From Balneolaceae bacterium (lineage in GTDB: Bacteria; Bacteroidota; Rhodothermia; Balneolales; Balneolaceae), in assembly GCA_017643365.1 (NCBI GenBank), contig JAEPNO010000002.1:1-64000 (forward strand): 64,000 bases of DNA, read 5' to 3'. Position 1 is the first letter of the stretch; each line of letters opens with the position of its first letter. The position numbers and the translations under genes were made by a program. Shown one piece after another: positions 17,036-27,521 of this stretch. The notes under the pieces were generated by a model that was not told the origin of the DNA, did not search any database, and worked only from the letters and a program-made list of their open reading frames with translations.

Positions 17036-17764
17036 TTATTCTTCCATCAAAGCTTCCATCCCCGAAAAGATAAGATCGGGTCGAACTATATGGGCTTCAT
17101 CAATAAAAGTTGAAACTAATTCGGCATCTCCACCGGTCACATAAATCTCAAAATCGGAAAATTCTTTTCGATAGCGTTCGATGTTGGCTTTTAGTCCATC
17201 CACAAACAATTGTGACAATCCCCACTGTAGCGACTCATTACTACTTTTCCCGGGAAATGAATTCGGAATCTGAAATGGGAAATCGGGTAAATTCGGCGCC
17301 GATTGATGAAAAACCTTGAGTAGGCTCTGAACTCCGGGCATAATCACTCCTCCTTTAAAAACACCGTTTTCATCCATAAAATCGATGGTGCACGCACTGC
17401 CTGCATCAATAACCACAACGGTTTTTTTTGCAAGTTGATATGCTCCTAAACAGGCAAAAAACCGATCAAGCCCTAATGTTTCCGGGGTTGAATAATCTAA
17501 TAATTCGTTTGGAATGTCGTCAACTTCGAGCAAGGCCACATGCGTACATTCAACCAATTGTTCGAGCCAGGAATTATCCGGCTTTACACTAATTGCAATC
17601 ACATAATTGATGTCTTTTGCTTTAATAAACTCGATCAGCTTTTCTGTTTCTTTAAAACCGACGATTTCCCATCGCTCTTCAAGTCGGATTCCTAGTTTAA
17701 ACGAACTGTTTCCGGCGTCAAGAAATGCGATTTTATCAATTTGTATGGAATCGAAATTGCTCAT
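17036..17764 (-). CDS. coaX: type III pantothenate kinase
   Basis: First enzyme of coenzyme A synthesis from pantothenate (242 aa). It shows the ASKHA fold motifs of CoaX: DAGNSSFKLGI at about 16-26 (phosphate loop), a central DRFFACLGAY, and VVVIDAGSACTIDF. GGVIMPGVQSL completes the pattern. Type III enzymes need a monovalent cation and are not inhibited by CoA (family knowledge). The gene is divergent from the SDR gene with about 50 bases between the starts. Confidence 0.93.
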   Translation of the reverse strand: MSNFDSIQIDKIAFLDAGNSSFKLGIRLEERWEIVGFKETEKLIEFIKAKDINYVIAISVKPDNSWLEQLVECTHVALLEVDDIPNELLDYSTPETLGLDRFFACLGAYQLAKKTVVVIDAGSACTIDFMDENGVFKGGVIMPGVQSLLKVFHQSAPNLPDFPFQIPNSFPGKSSNESLQWGLSQLFVDGLKANIERYRKEFSDFEIYVTGGDAELVSTFIDEAHIVRPDLIFSGMEALMEE

Positions 17765-17815
17765 GAATTTGTATTACCTTTAGAATCGAAAGTTAACATA
17801 TAATCATCCATAATT

Positions 17816-18532
17816 ATGAATTTACAGTCGAAAATTGCCATTGTAACCGGAGCAAGTAGCGGAATCGGTACCGAATTTGCTAAGATTTTAGTTGCAGCCG
17901 GTAGTACCGTTTATGGCTTAGCTCGCAGCACCGACAAACTTACAAAAATACAGGAGCAACTTGGCGATTCATTTATCCCTGTAACTATGGATGTTACCAA
18001 CTACGACGATGTGGAAGAATGGGTGCTTTCCACTTTCGATGACCAACAACCGGACATACTGGTTAATAATGCCGGTCTCGGTATTTTTGGCGATGTGGAT
18101 GAATTAAGTGTTAAAGATTGGAACACCATGATGGATGTGAATCTGTCGGGCGTATTTTATCTAACACATCTAGTAGTGCCTAAGATGAAGCAGAATCCCA
18201 ATGTATGCCACATTGTAAATATTGCCTCGGTGGCAGGATTAATGGGCAACCCCAAAATATCAGCGTACAATGCTACTAAATTTGGATTACGGGGATTTAG
18301 TGAGGCGCTGTTTAAAGAACTCCGTTATGATGGAATTAAGGTATCCTGTTTTTTCCCCGGTTCAATCTCTACCGCATTTTTCGATAAAGTTGAGGCCATC
18401 GAATTGCACGACAATATGATGCACTCTATCGATATTGCTAAAACGTTGAAATACGTTCTGGAAACACCGGACAATTTCTTGATCAACGAAATCACGATGC
18501 GTCCTTTGAACCCAAAACCACCTGAAAAGTAA
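17816..18532 (+). CDS. short-chain dehydrogenase/reductase
   Basis: Classical SDR (238 aa) using NAD(P)H. The cofactor loop TGASSGIG is at residues 11-18, the structural NNAG at about 83-86, and the catalytic Ser plus YxxxK in SAYNATKFGLRG at about 150-160. The GLARSTDKL segment with Arg after the second strand hints at NADP preference. The DUF4296 gene follows after three bases, so they are co-transcribed. Substrate unknown. A TACCTTTA box at 17775-17782 could be its -7 element. Confidence 0.88.
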   Translation: MNLQSKIAIVTGASSGIGTEFAKILVAAGSTVYGLARSTDKLTKIQEQLGDSFIPVTMDVTNYDDVEEWVLSTFDDQQPDILVNNAGLGIFGDVDELSVKDWNTMMDVNLSGVFYLTHLVVPKMKQNPNVCHIVNIASVAGLMGNPKISAYNATKFGLRGFSEALFKELRYDGIKVSCFFPGSISTAFFDKVEAIELHDNMMHSIDIAKTLKYVLETPDNFLINEITMRPLNPKPPEK

Positions 18533-18535
18533 TTC

Positions 18536-18913
18536 ATGCGTTGGTTTATTTTAAGTGTATCAATTATTCTAAGTGTAGGTTGCGAAGAGGAACCTATACT
18601 GCTTCCTCCTACAAATTTGTTGGCAGAAAACGTGTACCTAGAGGTTCTTACGGAGGTGCATTTGTATAACGCCTTAGTTCAATCGGCTGATAGTGTAGCC
18701 AATCAGGACAGTCTGCGATTAGCATTGTACGATCATTATCAGGTTAGTGAAGATCAGTTTTTGGAAAGTCATACGTATTATCAAAGTCAGGTAATGCTTC
18801 AAAAAGTGCGCTTGGATTCTGTTTCAAGTAGACTCAAACGATCGTTGGAAGCTTTGAACGAAGCTCACTCGGCAACTAATTCTTCTGGCGGTAGCGCCCG
18901 GGTATTTCAATAA
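18536..18913 (+). CDS. DUF4296-type lipoprotein
   Basis: The 125-aa product begins with a short lipoprotein signal whose lipobox is SVGC (Cys16). It then has the helical domain of DUF4296 proteins (YLEVLTEVHLYNALVQ..., DHYQVSEDQFLESHTYYQ). These occur in FCB bacteria as small envelope lipoproteins of unknown role. Its last 38 bases overlap the end of recQ on the opposite strand. Family assignment is moderate. Confidence 0.75.
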   Translation: MRWFILSVSIILSVGCEEEPILLPPTNLLAENVYLEVLTEVHLYNALVQSADSVANQDSLRLALYDHYQVSEDQFLESHTYYQSQVMLQKVRLDSVSSRLKRSLEALNEAHSATNSSGGSARVFQ

Positions 18914-20816
18914 TTGGCTCTATTATATCTTCTCGGATTAAATAAGCTAATACCATATGAATGTGCTCAAATTTCCAATCCAATTGGCTTCGAGCTTCCG
19001 AAAGAGTGCGTTCAGATTTTGTAAGAAGATCAAAAAGGGCTCTCAAATCTTCCCTTTCCGGATCGGGCATTAATTGATCACTTCGCTTACAATTATCACA
19101 CTTTCTACATGGGGTGGCTGTCACATCTCCAAAATAATTAAGCAAGTACACTTCTCGACAAACCTTTGTTACTGCATACCCATGCATGTATTCTAACTTG
19201 GCAAGCAAGTTATTCCTGTAGTTTTCGACTTGTGGTTTGGGGATGGGAAGCTGTTGCATGCGTGGACCAATTAATCGAATCAGGCTGTTGTCGTCCAGCA
19301 TCGAAAACATGAGTACACGATCGTGTTGCATCAACACATTTAGAGCTTTAATCAAGCTATTTCTGTTGATTTTTAAGCGCTCTAGCAAGAACTCGGTTTC
19401 CAGCTCTACCATGTTCGAAAAGGCAAAATGCCCGAATAATCGAACCAGTTTATCCAAAAACTCTGCTTTTTCCGGGTTTTCGCATCGCTCTTTAAACTTG
19501 CCGATCATCTCCATACTTAACACAAATTGGAGCTGAACCCGAGGCTTTACTTCTTGCTGCATTACCAAAACATCAAATTGTGCAAGCAGCTTTAATCCTG
19601 ATCGAATAATCGAAACCGGGATTCCTGAACGAGTTTTGATGCGTTCCAAATTGAGGGAGGTAAGTTCCAGCAACTCAGAACCGATTGCCAGCCCCAGATC
19701 ATCGCACAAGGCGTTGTAAATCTTTGAAAGCTCGTCCCAGGTCGGGTAATTATCTTGAATTCGTTTTCGGGCTTTAACAAAATCTGATTCTCTGAAATAC
19801 AAAATGGGATAGCTCTCTGCCCCATCACGTCCGGCTCGCCCCGCCTCCTGATAATACGCTTCGATGGAGTACGGCATTTCTTCGTGAATTACATATCGGC
19901 AATCCGGTTTATCGATGCCCATCCCAAAAGCATTGGTCGCTACCACCAAAGGTGTTTCGCCTCCAATCCAGCGCTGTTGAATTTGCTTTCTTTTTTCGGA
20001 TTCAAAACCGGCATGATAAGCTTCGGTTGGGATCCCCACTCGAGTAAAGCGATCGGCCCAATATTCGCAATTTTTCCGGGTGCCGCCGTACATCAATCCA
20101 TCGCCCTTTTCCGATGCTTTTAACACAGATCGTTCGATTGCAGGCTTTTTGTTTTCTGATTGCATCACCCACCAGATCAAATTCGGGCGGGCAAAGCCTT
20201 GCGAAATAATATTAGGCTCAGAAAACTTCAGATTTTCCAGAATATCTTTTCGAACCTCAGGCGTTGCGGTAGCGGTAAGAGCCAGCCATCGCGTAGAATC
20301 GGGTAGCACGCTCAAGGCTTCACGAATCGTACGATAAGATGGTCGGAAATCATGTCCCCATTCCGAAATACAATGCGATTCATCCACAGCCACTAATTCT
20401 ACATTCATCTTTTGAATTTCAGCAAGAAACAACGGACTATGAAGCCTTTCAGGAGCGCAATACAACAATTTATACATGCCATTTCGTGCGTTTACCAGGC
20501 GTTGCTCAACTTCGTAAAAAGGCAATGTACTGTTGATGAAAGTTGCAGCAATACCCCGATCTTTCAACTGTTGAACCTGATCTTGCATCAAAGCTACCAA
20601 CGGTGAAATCACAATTGTAATTCCTTCAAAAACAGTTGCCGGTACTTGATAGCATAGCGATTTCCCACCACCGGTTGGAAAGAGTACCAGCGTATCTTTA
20701 TTGGCAAAAACAGAACGAACTACATCGGCCTGACCATCACGAAACCCCGGGTATCCCCAGTATTGTGATAAATTGGATACTGCCTGATCAAAAGAAGAAG
20801 TAGAAGGTTCGCTCAC
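18876..20816 (-). CDS. recQ: ATP-dependent DNA helicase RecQ
   Basis: 3'-5' helicase of recombination and replication-fork repair (646 aa). Walker A TGGGKS is at residues 48-53, the Walker B box reads DESH (145-148) within AVDESHCISEWGHDFRPSY, and the arginine-finger motif QEAGRAGRDG is present. The RQC zinc site appears as C...CRKCDNCKR. The protein stops after the winged-helix part with no HRDC domain, a common shorter RecQ form. It lies nine bases ahead of the trehalase gene's stop on the same strand. Its 3' end overlaps the DUF4296 gene. Confidence 0.95.
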   Translation of the reverse strand: MSEPSTSSFDQAVSNLSQYWGYPGFRDGQADVVRSVFANKDTLVLFPTGGGKSLCYQVPATVFEGITIVISPLVALMQDQVQQLKDRGIAATFINSTLPFYEVEQRLVNARNGMYKLLYCAPERLHSPLFLAEIQKMNVELVAVDESHCISEWGHDFRPSYRTIREALSVLPDSTRWLALTATATPEVRKDILENLKFSEPNIISQGFARPNLIWWVMQSENKKPAIERSVLKASEKGDGLMYGGTRKNCEYWADRFTRVGIPTEAYHAGFESEKRKQIQQRWIGGETPLVVATNAFGMGIDKPDCRYVIHEEMPYSIEAYYQEAGRAGRDGAESYPILYFRESDFVKARKRIQDNYPTWDELSKIYNALCDDLGLAIGSELLELTSLNLERIKTRSGIPVSIIRSGLKLLAQFDVLVMQQEVKPRVQLQFVLSMEMIGKFKERCENPEKAEFLDKLVRLFGHFAFSNMVELETEFLLERLKINRNSLIKALNVLMQHDRVLMFSMLDDNSLIRLIGPRMQQLPIPKPQVENYRNNLLAKLEYMHGYAVTKVCREVYLLNYFGDVTATPCRKCDNCKRSDQLMPDPEREDLRALFDLLTKSERTLSEARSQLDWKFEHIHMVLAYLIREDIIEPIIEIPGRYRQKN

Positions 20817-20824
20817 CCGATTCC

Positions 20825-22414
20825 TTAGTATTTTGCGATGTCTGCATCTAAGGCCAGAGCAATACCATTGGTCCAGCCAAAGCCGTCTTGGGTTGGGTAT
20901 TCTCCCCCGCCTGCCAACAATGTGGTATCAGCAACATTGTACTTTTCCATCATTTTGCCGGTAGCGCCATACACTTTTCTATTTACCGAAAGCCAGTCTT
21001 TAGCAATTTCATCGGCTTCATTTTCAAAACCATAATGTTCTAACCCTTTGTATGCAATCCATTGTAACGGCGCCCACCCATTCGGCTGATCCCACTGCTG
21101 TCCGGATTTATAGATTGAAGTAAGCATCCCACCATCTTTACGAAGTTCGTTCATAAGTCCGGGAACTTGCGCTTTGCCATGATCCTCATCGGCAGCTCTA
21201 AAATACAGGGGGTAGAAACTAGCCGCAGTGATTCTGCCTGTAAAACTGCCATCCGCCCAAAGTACATCCATAAATATCGATGAATCTTCGTTCCAGAAAA
21301 GAGAGTTTATCGCATTCGCTCTTTGCTCAGCTAAAAGACTAAATTCAGCTGCTCGGGCTTCATTTCCGGTAGCTTCGTACAAACTTGATAACACATTTTC
21401 GGTGTGGTAAAGAATCGAATTCAGATCAATGGGGGCAATTTCACTGGTTCGGATCGTGGTAAAGTCGTTGCCATCTTCAAACCAACGCGCACTAAAATCC
21501 CAACCCGATTCGCAAGCAGCTCTTAAATCTAAAAACAGTTTGTTGGCGCGTTCCTCGCTCATACCATGTGCGAGTTCAACATCTTCGCGGTACGACTCCG
21601 GTCGTGGTTCCAATAAATCATCGTGATATCGATTGATCACATAATCGCCCATTTTAACTACACGTCGATATACCGGATTTGCATCGCTGAGTTGGTTTTT
21701 GCCATCCATCCAAAAGTCGTATTCTGCTTGCAATGCCGGTAAATATTTTGCGGCTTCTTCAGGTGAAGTATACTGCGCATACAAATTAACCATCGCACCA
21801 AAAAATGGAGGCTGACTTCTCCCCAAAAAGTAAGTGCGATTTCCATTTGGGATGTAGCCGATCGTCTCGATCTGATATTTGAAATTCTCCAGCATCGATT
21901 CGATTAAATCTACCCGTCCGGAAACGCCTAATCCTATCATGGTGAAGTAAGAATCCCAATAATAAATCTCGCGAAATCGCCCACCCGGAACCACATATTC
22001 GCTTGGGAGTGGAATCAATGTACTGAAATCGCCGGCATCTTCACTGCTTCGGGTTAAGCTCGACCAAAACGTATCCAAGTGTTCGATCATGGGTTTCGAT
22101 GCGTCGATCTCTATGGCTTGTGGCTGGAAAGGCGGGTTGAAGTTTTCATCTACAAATGCGGCTAAGGAAAACCCTTCTTCATCTTTTGCTGATTGATATT
22201 CGGCTAAAATATCGCCCGGTGCTCGTTTTGGAGTGTAATCCACAAAAGTTTTAGAATCTGGAAAAATGCCTTCCATTTGTACATCATGGAATAGCTCGCC
22301 TAGTGCTTCCCAGGGTTTGTAATAGTCGGTTTCAGTGCGTTCCTCGCTTTGAGAACATCCCGAAATCCCAACGATTAATAATAATAGTAGAACCTTTGAA
22401 CACAGTAACTTCAT
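20825..22414 (-). CDS. treA: periplasmic alpha,alpha-trehalase (GH37), lipoprotein
   Basis: Hydrolyses trehalose to two glucose molecules. The 529-aa protein carries both GH37 signatures: PGGRFREIYYWDSYF near residue 135 and QQWDQPNGWAPLQW near 440. The catalytic Asp is probably in SGWDFSARWF and the Glu in GGGEYPTQDGFGWTNG. Unlike E. coli TreA it begins with a lipoprotein signal (LLLIVGISGCSQ, lipobox Cys20), so it is likely membrane-attached outside the cytoplasm. It is followed at nine bases by recQ. No transporter or regulator for trehalose is nearby. Confidence 0.93.
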   Translation of the reverse strand: MKLLCSKVLLLLLIVGISGCSQSEERTETDYYKPWEALGELFHDVQMEGIFPDSKTFVDYTPKRAPGDILAEYQSAKDEEGFSLAAFVDENFNPPFQPQAIEIDASKPMIEHLDTFWSSLTRSSEDAGDFSTLIPLPSEYVVPGGRFREIYYWDSYFTMIGLGVSGRVDLIESMLENFKYQIETIGYIPNGNRTYFLGRSQPPFFGAMVNLYAQYTSPEEAAKYLPALQAEYDFWMDGKNQLSDANPVYRRVVKMGDYVINRYHDDLLEPRPESYREDVELAHGMSEERANKLFLDLRAACESGWDFSARWFEDGNDFTTIRTSEIAPIDLNSILYHTENVLSSLYEATGNEARAAEFSLLAEQRANAINSLFWNEDSSIFMDVLWADGSFTGRITAASFYPLYFRAADEDHGKAQVPGLMNELRKDGGMLTSIYKSGQQWDQPNGWAPLQWIAYKGLEHYGFENEADEIAKDWLSVNRKVYGATGKMMEKYNVADTTLLAGGGEYPTQDGFGWTNGIALALDADIAKY

Positions 22415-22495
22415 AGCCGGATGGTGAATTAGAATTCGATTTCGGCTGAATGTAGTCAGATTTTATCAAAAGTGAGATGGTATTCGACCGCTAGT

Positions 22496-22957
22496 TTATT
22501 TCCAGCGTTCTTGTTCCAGATTTTGAATGGCAGCCATCACATCGCGCTGGCTAATCTGACCAACTAACTTTCCGTTATCTAATACCGGAAAACGACGGAT
22601 TCTTAATTCGAGAAATTTCTTAGCCACTTCCATAATGTTTTCTTCAGGTCCAACACAAGTGGGCTCTGGTGTCATGTAATTTACCACCGAGCCAATTAAC
22701 TCAGGGGTATTCAAATACTTTCCTCTCACAACTTGCTTCAGGCAATCCCCTTCAGAAACTACACCAATCAGTTTACCTTCGTCATCTACTACAGGAGCAC
22801 CGGAAATTCCTTTTTTCACCAGCGTTTCGATTACAGTATGCATCGACTCATCTGGCTGAAAGGTAATGAGCTTGGTGGTCATAAAATCTTTAACCTGAAT
22901 AGCCTGCTCTTTAAACTTTGGCTCTTTTCGTTGTGCGGCTTTATAACTGATAACCAT
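22496..22957 (-). CDS. CBS-domain pair protein
   Basis: The 153-aa cytosolic protein is made of two CBS motifs (about 20-80 and 90-148) and little else. Typical pieces are DFMTTKLITFQPDESMHTVIE, GAPVVDDEGKLIGVVSEGDCL and FPVLDNGKLVGQISQRDVM. Such modules bind adenine nucleotides and act as energy or redox sensors; the partner is unknown. It sits about 70 bases downstream of leuB on the same strand, which may be read-through from the leu operon. Confidence 0.88.
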   Translation of the reverse strand: MVISYKAAQRKEPKFKEQAIQVKDFMTTKLITFQPDESMHTVIETLVKKGISGAPVVDDEGKLIGVVSEGDCLKQVVRGKYLNTPELIGSVVNYMTPEPTCVGPEENIMEVAKKFLELRIRRFPVLDNGKLVGQISQRDVMAAIQNLEQERWK

Positions 22958-23027
22958 AGTAATTCCCTGATTTGTTGAAGTTCTTTAGCTAATAATAACG
23001 AAGGAGACGAGATTTGCAAATACTTTG

Positions 23028-24143
23028 CTAAATCAAAGGCAGATTTCCTTCAAAAAGATTATCGAAGGCATTTTCATCTTCAAGATCTGATTCGATAAGT
23101 AAACTAATTACATCCCCAACTTTCGAACAAGCAATAAAACTTTCGGGATTCAAATCTGGGGTTACAAGCCCTTTGTCGATTACTTTTTTTACGGTAGTTC
23201 GAATGAGCTTGGCTTCTTCGTGCATTTCGAAGTGATCGAGCATCATTGCAGCAGATAGGATTGTGGCAACCGGATTAGCGATGTCTTTTCCGGCTCCTTC
23301 GGGATAACTGCCATGGATGGGCTCGAACAAGGCAGTGTTGGCTCCAACCGATGCCGAAGGCAGTAAACCAATCGAACCGGTGATCACGCTGGTTTCGTCG
23401 CTGATGATATCCCCAAACATATTTTCGGTAAGAATAACGTCAAACTCATTTGGGCGTTGGATAAGCTGCATTGCTGCGTTATCAACAAACAAATACTCCA
23501 CTTCAACCAGTGGGTAATTTTGGGCTAATTTCTGCACGGTTTCGCGCCATAGCCGAGAAGTCTCTAACACATTCGCTTTATCAACAAGCGTGAGTTTTTT
23601 ACGGCGAAGTAAAGCCGCTTCAAAAGCCAGATGGGCAACTCGGGTAATTTCTTCGGTACTATATTCACAGTGGTCATAAGCTGTATTTCCATTGTTCATG
23701 CGCCCTTTTTCCCCAAAGTAGATTCCTCCGGTAAGCTCACGATATACCACTAAATCGGTACCAATAATTCGATCTTCTTTAAGAGGAGATCGCTCAATTA
23801 ACGAGTAATACAAATGAACAGGACGAATGTTTGCAAACAATCCGAGGCTCTTTCGGAGCTTCAACAATCCCTGTTCAGGACGAACTTTAGCCGATGGATC
23901 GTTATCATATTTTGGATCGCCAATTGCCCCGAAGAGCACTCCATCCGATAATTTACACGCTTCGATGGTTTCATCGGGAAGGGGATTCCCGGTCTCATCG
24001 ATGGCAGCTGCACCAACAAGTGCAACATCGTAGGTAAAGTTATGCGAAAAACGATGCCCAATAGCATCGAGTACTTTAATGGCTTGTTTAACTACTTCGG
24101 GACCAATTCCATCGCCGGCTAATACTGCAATCCGTTTATCCAT
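23028..24143 (-). CDS. leuB: 3-isopropylmalate dehydrogenase
   Basis: NAD-dependent oxidative decarboxylase, third step of leucine synthesis (371 aa). The N-terminus reads VLAGDGIGPEV. The substrate-binding pieces ELTGGIYFGEKG and LVDKANVLETSRLWRE carry the conserved Tyr/Lys residues. The metal-binding Asp cluster is in NMFGDIISDE, and the NAD site is in EPIHGSYPEGAGKDIANP. It ends the leuACDB operon, with four bases between leuD and leuB. Confidence 0.95.
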   Translation of the reverse strand: MDKRIAVLAGDGIGPEVVKQAIKVLDAIGHRFSHNFTYDVALVGAAAIDETGNPLPDETIEACKLSDGVLFGAIGDPKYDNDPSAKVRPEQGLLKLRKSLGLFANIRPVHLYYSLIERSPLKEDRIIGTDLVVYRELTGGIYFGEKGRMNNGNTAYDHCEYSTEEITRVAHLAFEAALLRRKKLTLVDKANVLETSRLWRETVQKLAQNYPLVEVEYLFVDNAAMQLIQRPNEFDVILTENMFGDIISDETSVITGSIGLLPSASVGANTALFEPIHGSYPEGAGKDIANPVATILSAAMMLDHFEMHEEAKLIRTTVKKVIDKGLVTPDLNPESFIACSKVGDVISLLIESDLEDENAFDNLFEGNLPLI

Positions 24144-24147
24144 GCTC

Positions 24148-24741
24148 CTAAAATTCTATATGCTCTTTCTCGAATGCCTCAATATCGGCCTTTTTACTCA
24201 ATAAAAAATCAATATCGTCGTATCCATTCAACATGCACATCTTTTTATAGGGATTGATATCAAACTCTTCAGAAATTTCTTTTCCTGAAATGCTGATCAC
24301 CTGATTTTGCAAATCGATTAAGAGATATTGATTTGGATTTTCTTTGATCTGATTGAAGATAATTTCTAAAAATTCTTGACTAACCTGAACAGGAAGCAAT
24401 CCGTTATTAAGTGCATTCCCTTTAAAAATATCGGCAAAATAACTGGAGACAACGGCTTTAAAGCCATAATCAACCAAAGCCCAAGCTGCATGTTCGCGAC
24501 TTGATCCGCAACCGAAATTTTCATCCGCAACCAAAATGGAACCGCTGTAACGATCAGAATTTAGTATAAAATCGGGTTTAGGATTTCCTTCTTCATCATA
24601 TCGCCAGTCACGAAATAAGTTTTCACCAAAACCTTCGCGAGACGTGGCTTTTAAAAACCGGGCAGGAATAATCTGATCGGTGTCAATGTCTTTTACTTTA
24701 AGTGGAACTACTCTTGATTCCAAAATTCCGAATTTTTCCAT
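24148..24741 (-). CDS. leuD: 3-isopropylmalate dehydratase small subunit
   Basis: Swivel-domain subunit of isopropylmalate isomerase (197 aa). The diagnostic loop [13 protein letters not shown] lies near residues 77-89, and [12 protein letters not shown] near 20-31. It pairs with LeuC to isomerise 2- to 3-isopropylmalate. Its ATG shares one base with the leuC stop (TAATG), a sign of translational coupling and equal subunit synthesis. Confidence 0.96.
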   Translation of the reverse strand: MEKFGILESRVVPLKVKDIDTDQIIPARFLKATSREGFGENLFRDWRYDEEGNPKPDFILNSDRYSGSILVADENFGCGSSREHAAWALVDYGFKAVVSSYFADIFKGNALNNGLLPVQVSQEFLEIIFNQIKENPNQYLLIDLQNQVISISGKEISEEFDINPYKKMCMLNGYDDIDFLLSKKADIEAFEKEHIEF

Positions 24742-26150
24742 TACGCAGGTACCTCCTCACCAATGTAATTTCTGGCATCTACAATTTTACCTTCTACAGC
24801 AATTACTGCAGCTGTTAACGGGCTCACCAACATGGTTCGGGCACCAGGACCTTGCCGGCCTTCAAAATTTCGATTGGATGTGGAAACACAATACTCGCCT
24901 TTTGGAATTTTATCGTCGTTCATCCCCAAACAGGCTGAACATCCGGGTTCTCGTAGCTCAAAACCCGCTTCACTTAGCACGTCGTGGAGACCTTCTTTCC
25001 GTGCTTGTTCTTCCACTTGTTTCGAGCCGGGCACGATCATCGCCGTGACATTTTCAGCTTTCTTTTTTCCTTTTACAAACTCTGCAACGATCCGTAAATC
25101 TTCGATGCGACTATTGGTACAACTTCCGATAAACACATGATCGATCGGTTTCCCGATGAGCGATTCACCTTCATCCAATCCCATATAATCCAGCGATTTT
25201 TTTAAAGAATCAGGGCTATCTACTTCAGCCGAAGTTGGAACGCGTTGAGTAACTCCAATTCCCATGCCCGGGTTGGTTCCATAGGTAATCATCGGTTCGA
25301 TGTCAGCAGCATCAAACTCAAACTCGGCATCGAAAGTGGCGTTTTCATCCGAATACAAACTGCTCCAATACTCTACGGCTTTGGTCCATTCCTCTCCTTT
25401 CGGCGCATACTTTCTATCTTTGATGTATTCGAAAGTGGTTTCGTCAGGAGCGATCATTCCTCCGCGTGCGCCCATTTCTATACTCATATTGCAGATCGTC
25501 ATTCGGGCTTCCATCGAAAGTGAACGAATTGCTGAACCCGCGTATTCAACAAAATATCCGGTTCCACCGGCCGTGCCTAATTTCGAAATGATATAGAGAA
25601 TCAAATCCTTCGAAAATACTCCGTCCTGCAATTTTCCATCAATCGTGATGCGCATCGTTTTCGGGCGTTGAAGCAATAAACATTGGGTGGCCATTACTTG
25701 TTCAACCTGCGAAGTCCCGATTCCGAAAGCGATCGTCCCAAATGCTCCATGCGTTGAAGTGTGACTATCGCCACAAACGATAGTCATGCCCGGTTTAGTG
25801 ATGCCCAACTCCGGGCCAATCACATGCACAATTCCTTGATAAGGATGTCCCAGACCGTATAAATCGATCCCAAAATCTTCGCAATTTTTAGTAAGCGTAT
25901 CAACCTGATGTTTGCTTAGAAAATCTCTGATTGGTAGATGCTGATCTTTGGTAGGAACGTTGTGATCTGCCGTGGCAACAATGCGATCTTTGCGAAATAA
26001 ACCAATGCCGCGATTGCGAATACCATCAAAAGCTTGAGGGCTGGTTACTTCGTGTATAAAATGTCGATCGATGTAGATAATTTCCTGGCCGCCATCAACT
26101 TTGGAAACAACGTGGCGGTCCCAGACTTTCTCGAAAAGTGTTTTTGCCAT
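24741..26150 (-). CDS. leuC: 3-isopropylmalate dehydratase large subunit
   Basis: Catalytic 4Fe-4S subunit of isopropylmalate isomerase (469 aa, the normal bacterial length). The cluster cysteines are visible in [13 protein letters not shown] and [35 protein letters not shown] is the aconitase-type substrate region. It lies between leuA (three bases) and leuD (one-base overlap). No fusion or frameshift seen. Confidence 0.96.
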   Translation of the reverse strand: MAKTLFEKVWDRHVVSKVDGGQEIIYIDRHFIHEVTSPQAFDGIRNRGIGLFRKDRIVATADHNVPTKDQHLPIRDFLSKHQVDTLTKNCEDFGIDLYGLGHPYQGIVHVIGPELGITKPGMTIVCGDSHTSTHGAFGTIAFGIGTSQVEQVMATQCLLLQRPKTMRITIDGKLQDGVFSKDLILYIISKLGTAGGTGYFVEYAGSAIRSLSMEARMTICNMSIEMGARGGMIAPDETTFEYIKDRKYAPKGEEWTKAVEYWSSLYSDENATFDAEFEFDAADIEPMITYGTNPGMGIGVTQRVPTSAEVDSPDSLKKSLDYMGLDEGESLIGKPIDHVFIGSCTNSRIEDLRIVAEFVKGKKKAENVTAMIVPGSKQVEEQARKEGLHDVLSEAGFELREPGCSACLGMNDDKIPKGEYCVSTSNRNFEGRQGPGARTMLVSPLTAAVIAVEGKIVDARNYIGEEVPA

Positions 26151-26153
26151 AGT

Positions 26154-27317
26154 TTAAGCCGACTTTACCTCTGTTTGTGAAAATAGTGAGATCAGATCTT
26201 CGTCTTGCACTACCTTTTTCTCGTCGGCGATGTGTAGAAATTCCTGATAATAGCCTTCCATGTCTTCGCGGGTGACATTAAACCCAAGTTTTTTTGCTCT
26301 GTAATTCAATGCTGCACGCCCACTACGAGCGGTAAGTACTATTGAAGATTCATTTACTCCAACTTCATTCGGATCGATGATCTCGTACGTTTCTCGTTTT
26401 TTAATAACTCCATCCTGATGAATACCCGAGGAATGAGCAAACGCATTTGAACCGACAATTGCTTTATTGGGTTGAACCGGCATCCGCATTTTGCTTGACA
26501 CCAATTCACTGGTTGCTTTGAGGCAACGCGTGTTAATTCGGGTATCGTGCATCATCTCTTTGTGCTGACGCATAATCATCACTACTTCTTCTAGCGAGGC
26601 ATTTCCTGCGCGTTCGCCAATACCATTTATGGTACACTCTATTTGACCAGCCCCATTCACTACTCCGGCAATAGAATTGGCCGTAGCCAAGCCTAAATCG
26701 TTATGGCAATGTGTCGAAATCGTAGCATTCTCGATTCCTTTTACATTTTCCTTTAGAAACTTAATTTTCTCGCCGTATTGCCAAGGTAAACAATAACCTG
26801 TGGTATCCGGAATATTTACCACGGTAGCTCCGGCGGCAATTGCTGCCTCGATAACTTTTGCTAAAAATTCATTATCGGTACGTCCGGCATCCTCGGCATA
26901 AAACTCCACATCTTCTACAAAGCTTTTGGCATACTTAACCGCAGCCACGCCTCGCTCTATAACCTTTTCGCGGGTGCTTTTTAGTTTGTCGTAAATGTGG
27001 CTATCGGAGGTTCCAATACCTGTATGAATGCGGGGTCGAGCCGCCCCTTTTAATGCTTGAGCTGCTACTTCGATGTCTTTCGGTACAGCACGCGAAAGAG
27101 CACAAACGGTTGTGTTTTTAATAATCTGAGCGATTTTATTCACCGAGTGAAAATCTCCCGGGCTCGAAATCGGGAAACCAACTTCCATCACATCCACACC
27201 CAGAGCTTCCAATGCCAGCGCTACTTCGATCTTTTCGTCCGTATTGAGCTGACAGCCCGGGACTTGTTCTCCGTCGCGTAGTGTGGTGTCGAATATTTGA
27301 ATGTGATTGTTTGGCAT
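26154..27317 (-). CDS. leuA: 2-isopropylmalate synthase, short form
   Basis: Condenses acetyl-CoA with 2-oxoisovalerate, the committed step to leucine. The TIM-barrel domain begins [14 protein letters not shown] at residues 9-22. The metal-binding HCHNDLGLA and the [10 protein letters not shown] loop are intact. At 387 aa it lacks the roughly 130-residue C-terminal LeuA allosteric domain of enterobacterial enzymes (about 520 aa). It should therefore not show the classical leucine feedback mediated by that domain (inference). Homocitrate or citramalate synthases are similar in length, but the leuCDB genes behind it settle the call. Confidence 0.9.
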   Translation of the reverse strand: MPNNHIQIFDTTLRDGEQVPGCQLNTDEKIEVALALEALGVDVMEVGFPISSPGDFHSVNKIAQIIKNTTVCALSRAVPKDIEVAAQALKGAARPRIHTGIGTSDSHIYDKLKSTREKVIERGVAAVKYAKSFVEDVEFYAEDAGRTDNEFLAKVIEAAIAAGATVVNIPDTTGYCLPWQYGEKIKFLKENVKGIENATISTHCHNDLGLATANSIAGVVNGAGQIECTINGIGERAGNASLEEVVMIMRQHKEMMHDTRINTRCLKATSELVSSKMRMPVQPNKAIVGSNAFAHSSGIHQDGVIKKRETYEIIDPNEVGVNESSIVLTARSGRAALNYRAKKLGFNVTREDMEGYYQEFLHIADEKKVVQDEDLISLFSQTEVKSA

Positions 27318-27521
27318 TTGTCTGTTGATTGCTGATTTTAAAACATCTACTTACCGTTTGAGGTGTAAGTGATTGTCGCAGAAATTATAGTCACTCTTAA
27401 GTTTTCTGAAACCGCAATCCACTTATATTACAACACCCAAACATAAGTACGGCTTGCGCTTTTTTTGTTAACTCACTCATTTTATTTTGGATGCAGATAA
27501 TATCACATCCGATTTCTTACA

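Noticed and set aside
27347-27481. A 44-codon minus-strand frame (starts MSELTKKAQAVLMFGCC) upstream of leuA, considered as a leucine leader peptide.
   Set aside because: It holds only three Leu codons, none clustered, and no terminator or alternative hairpin follows before leuA. A frame of this length is not unusual by chance.
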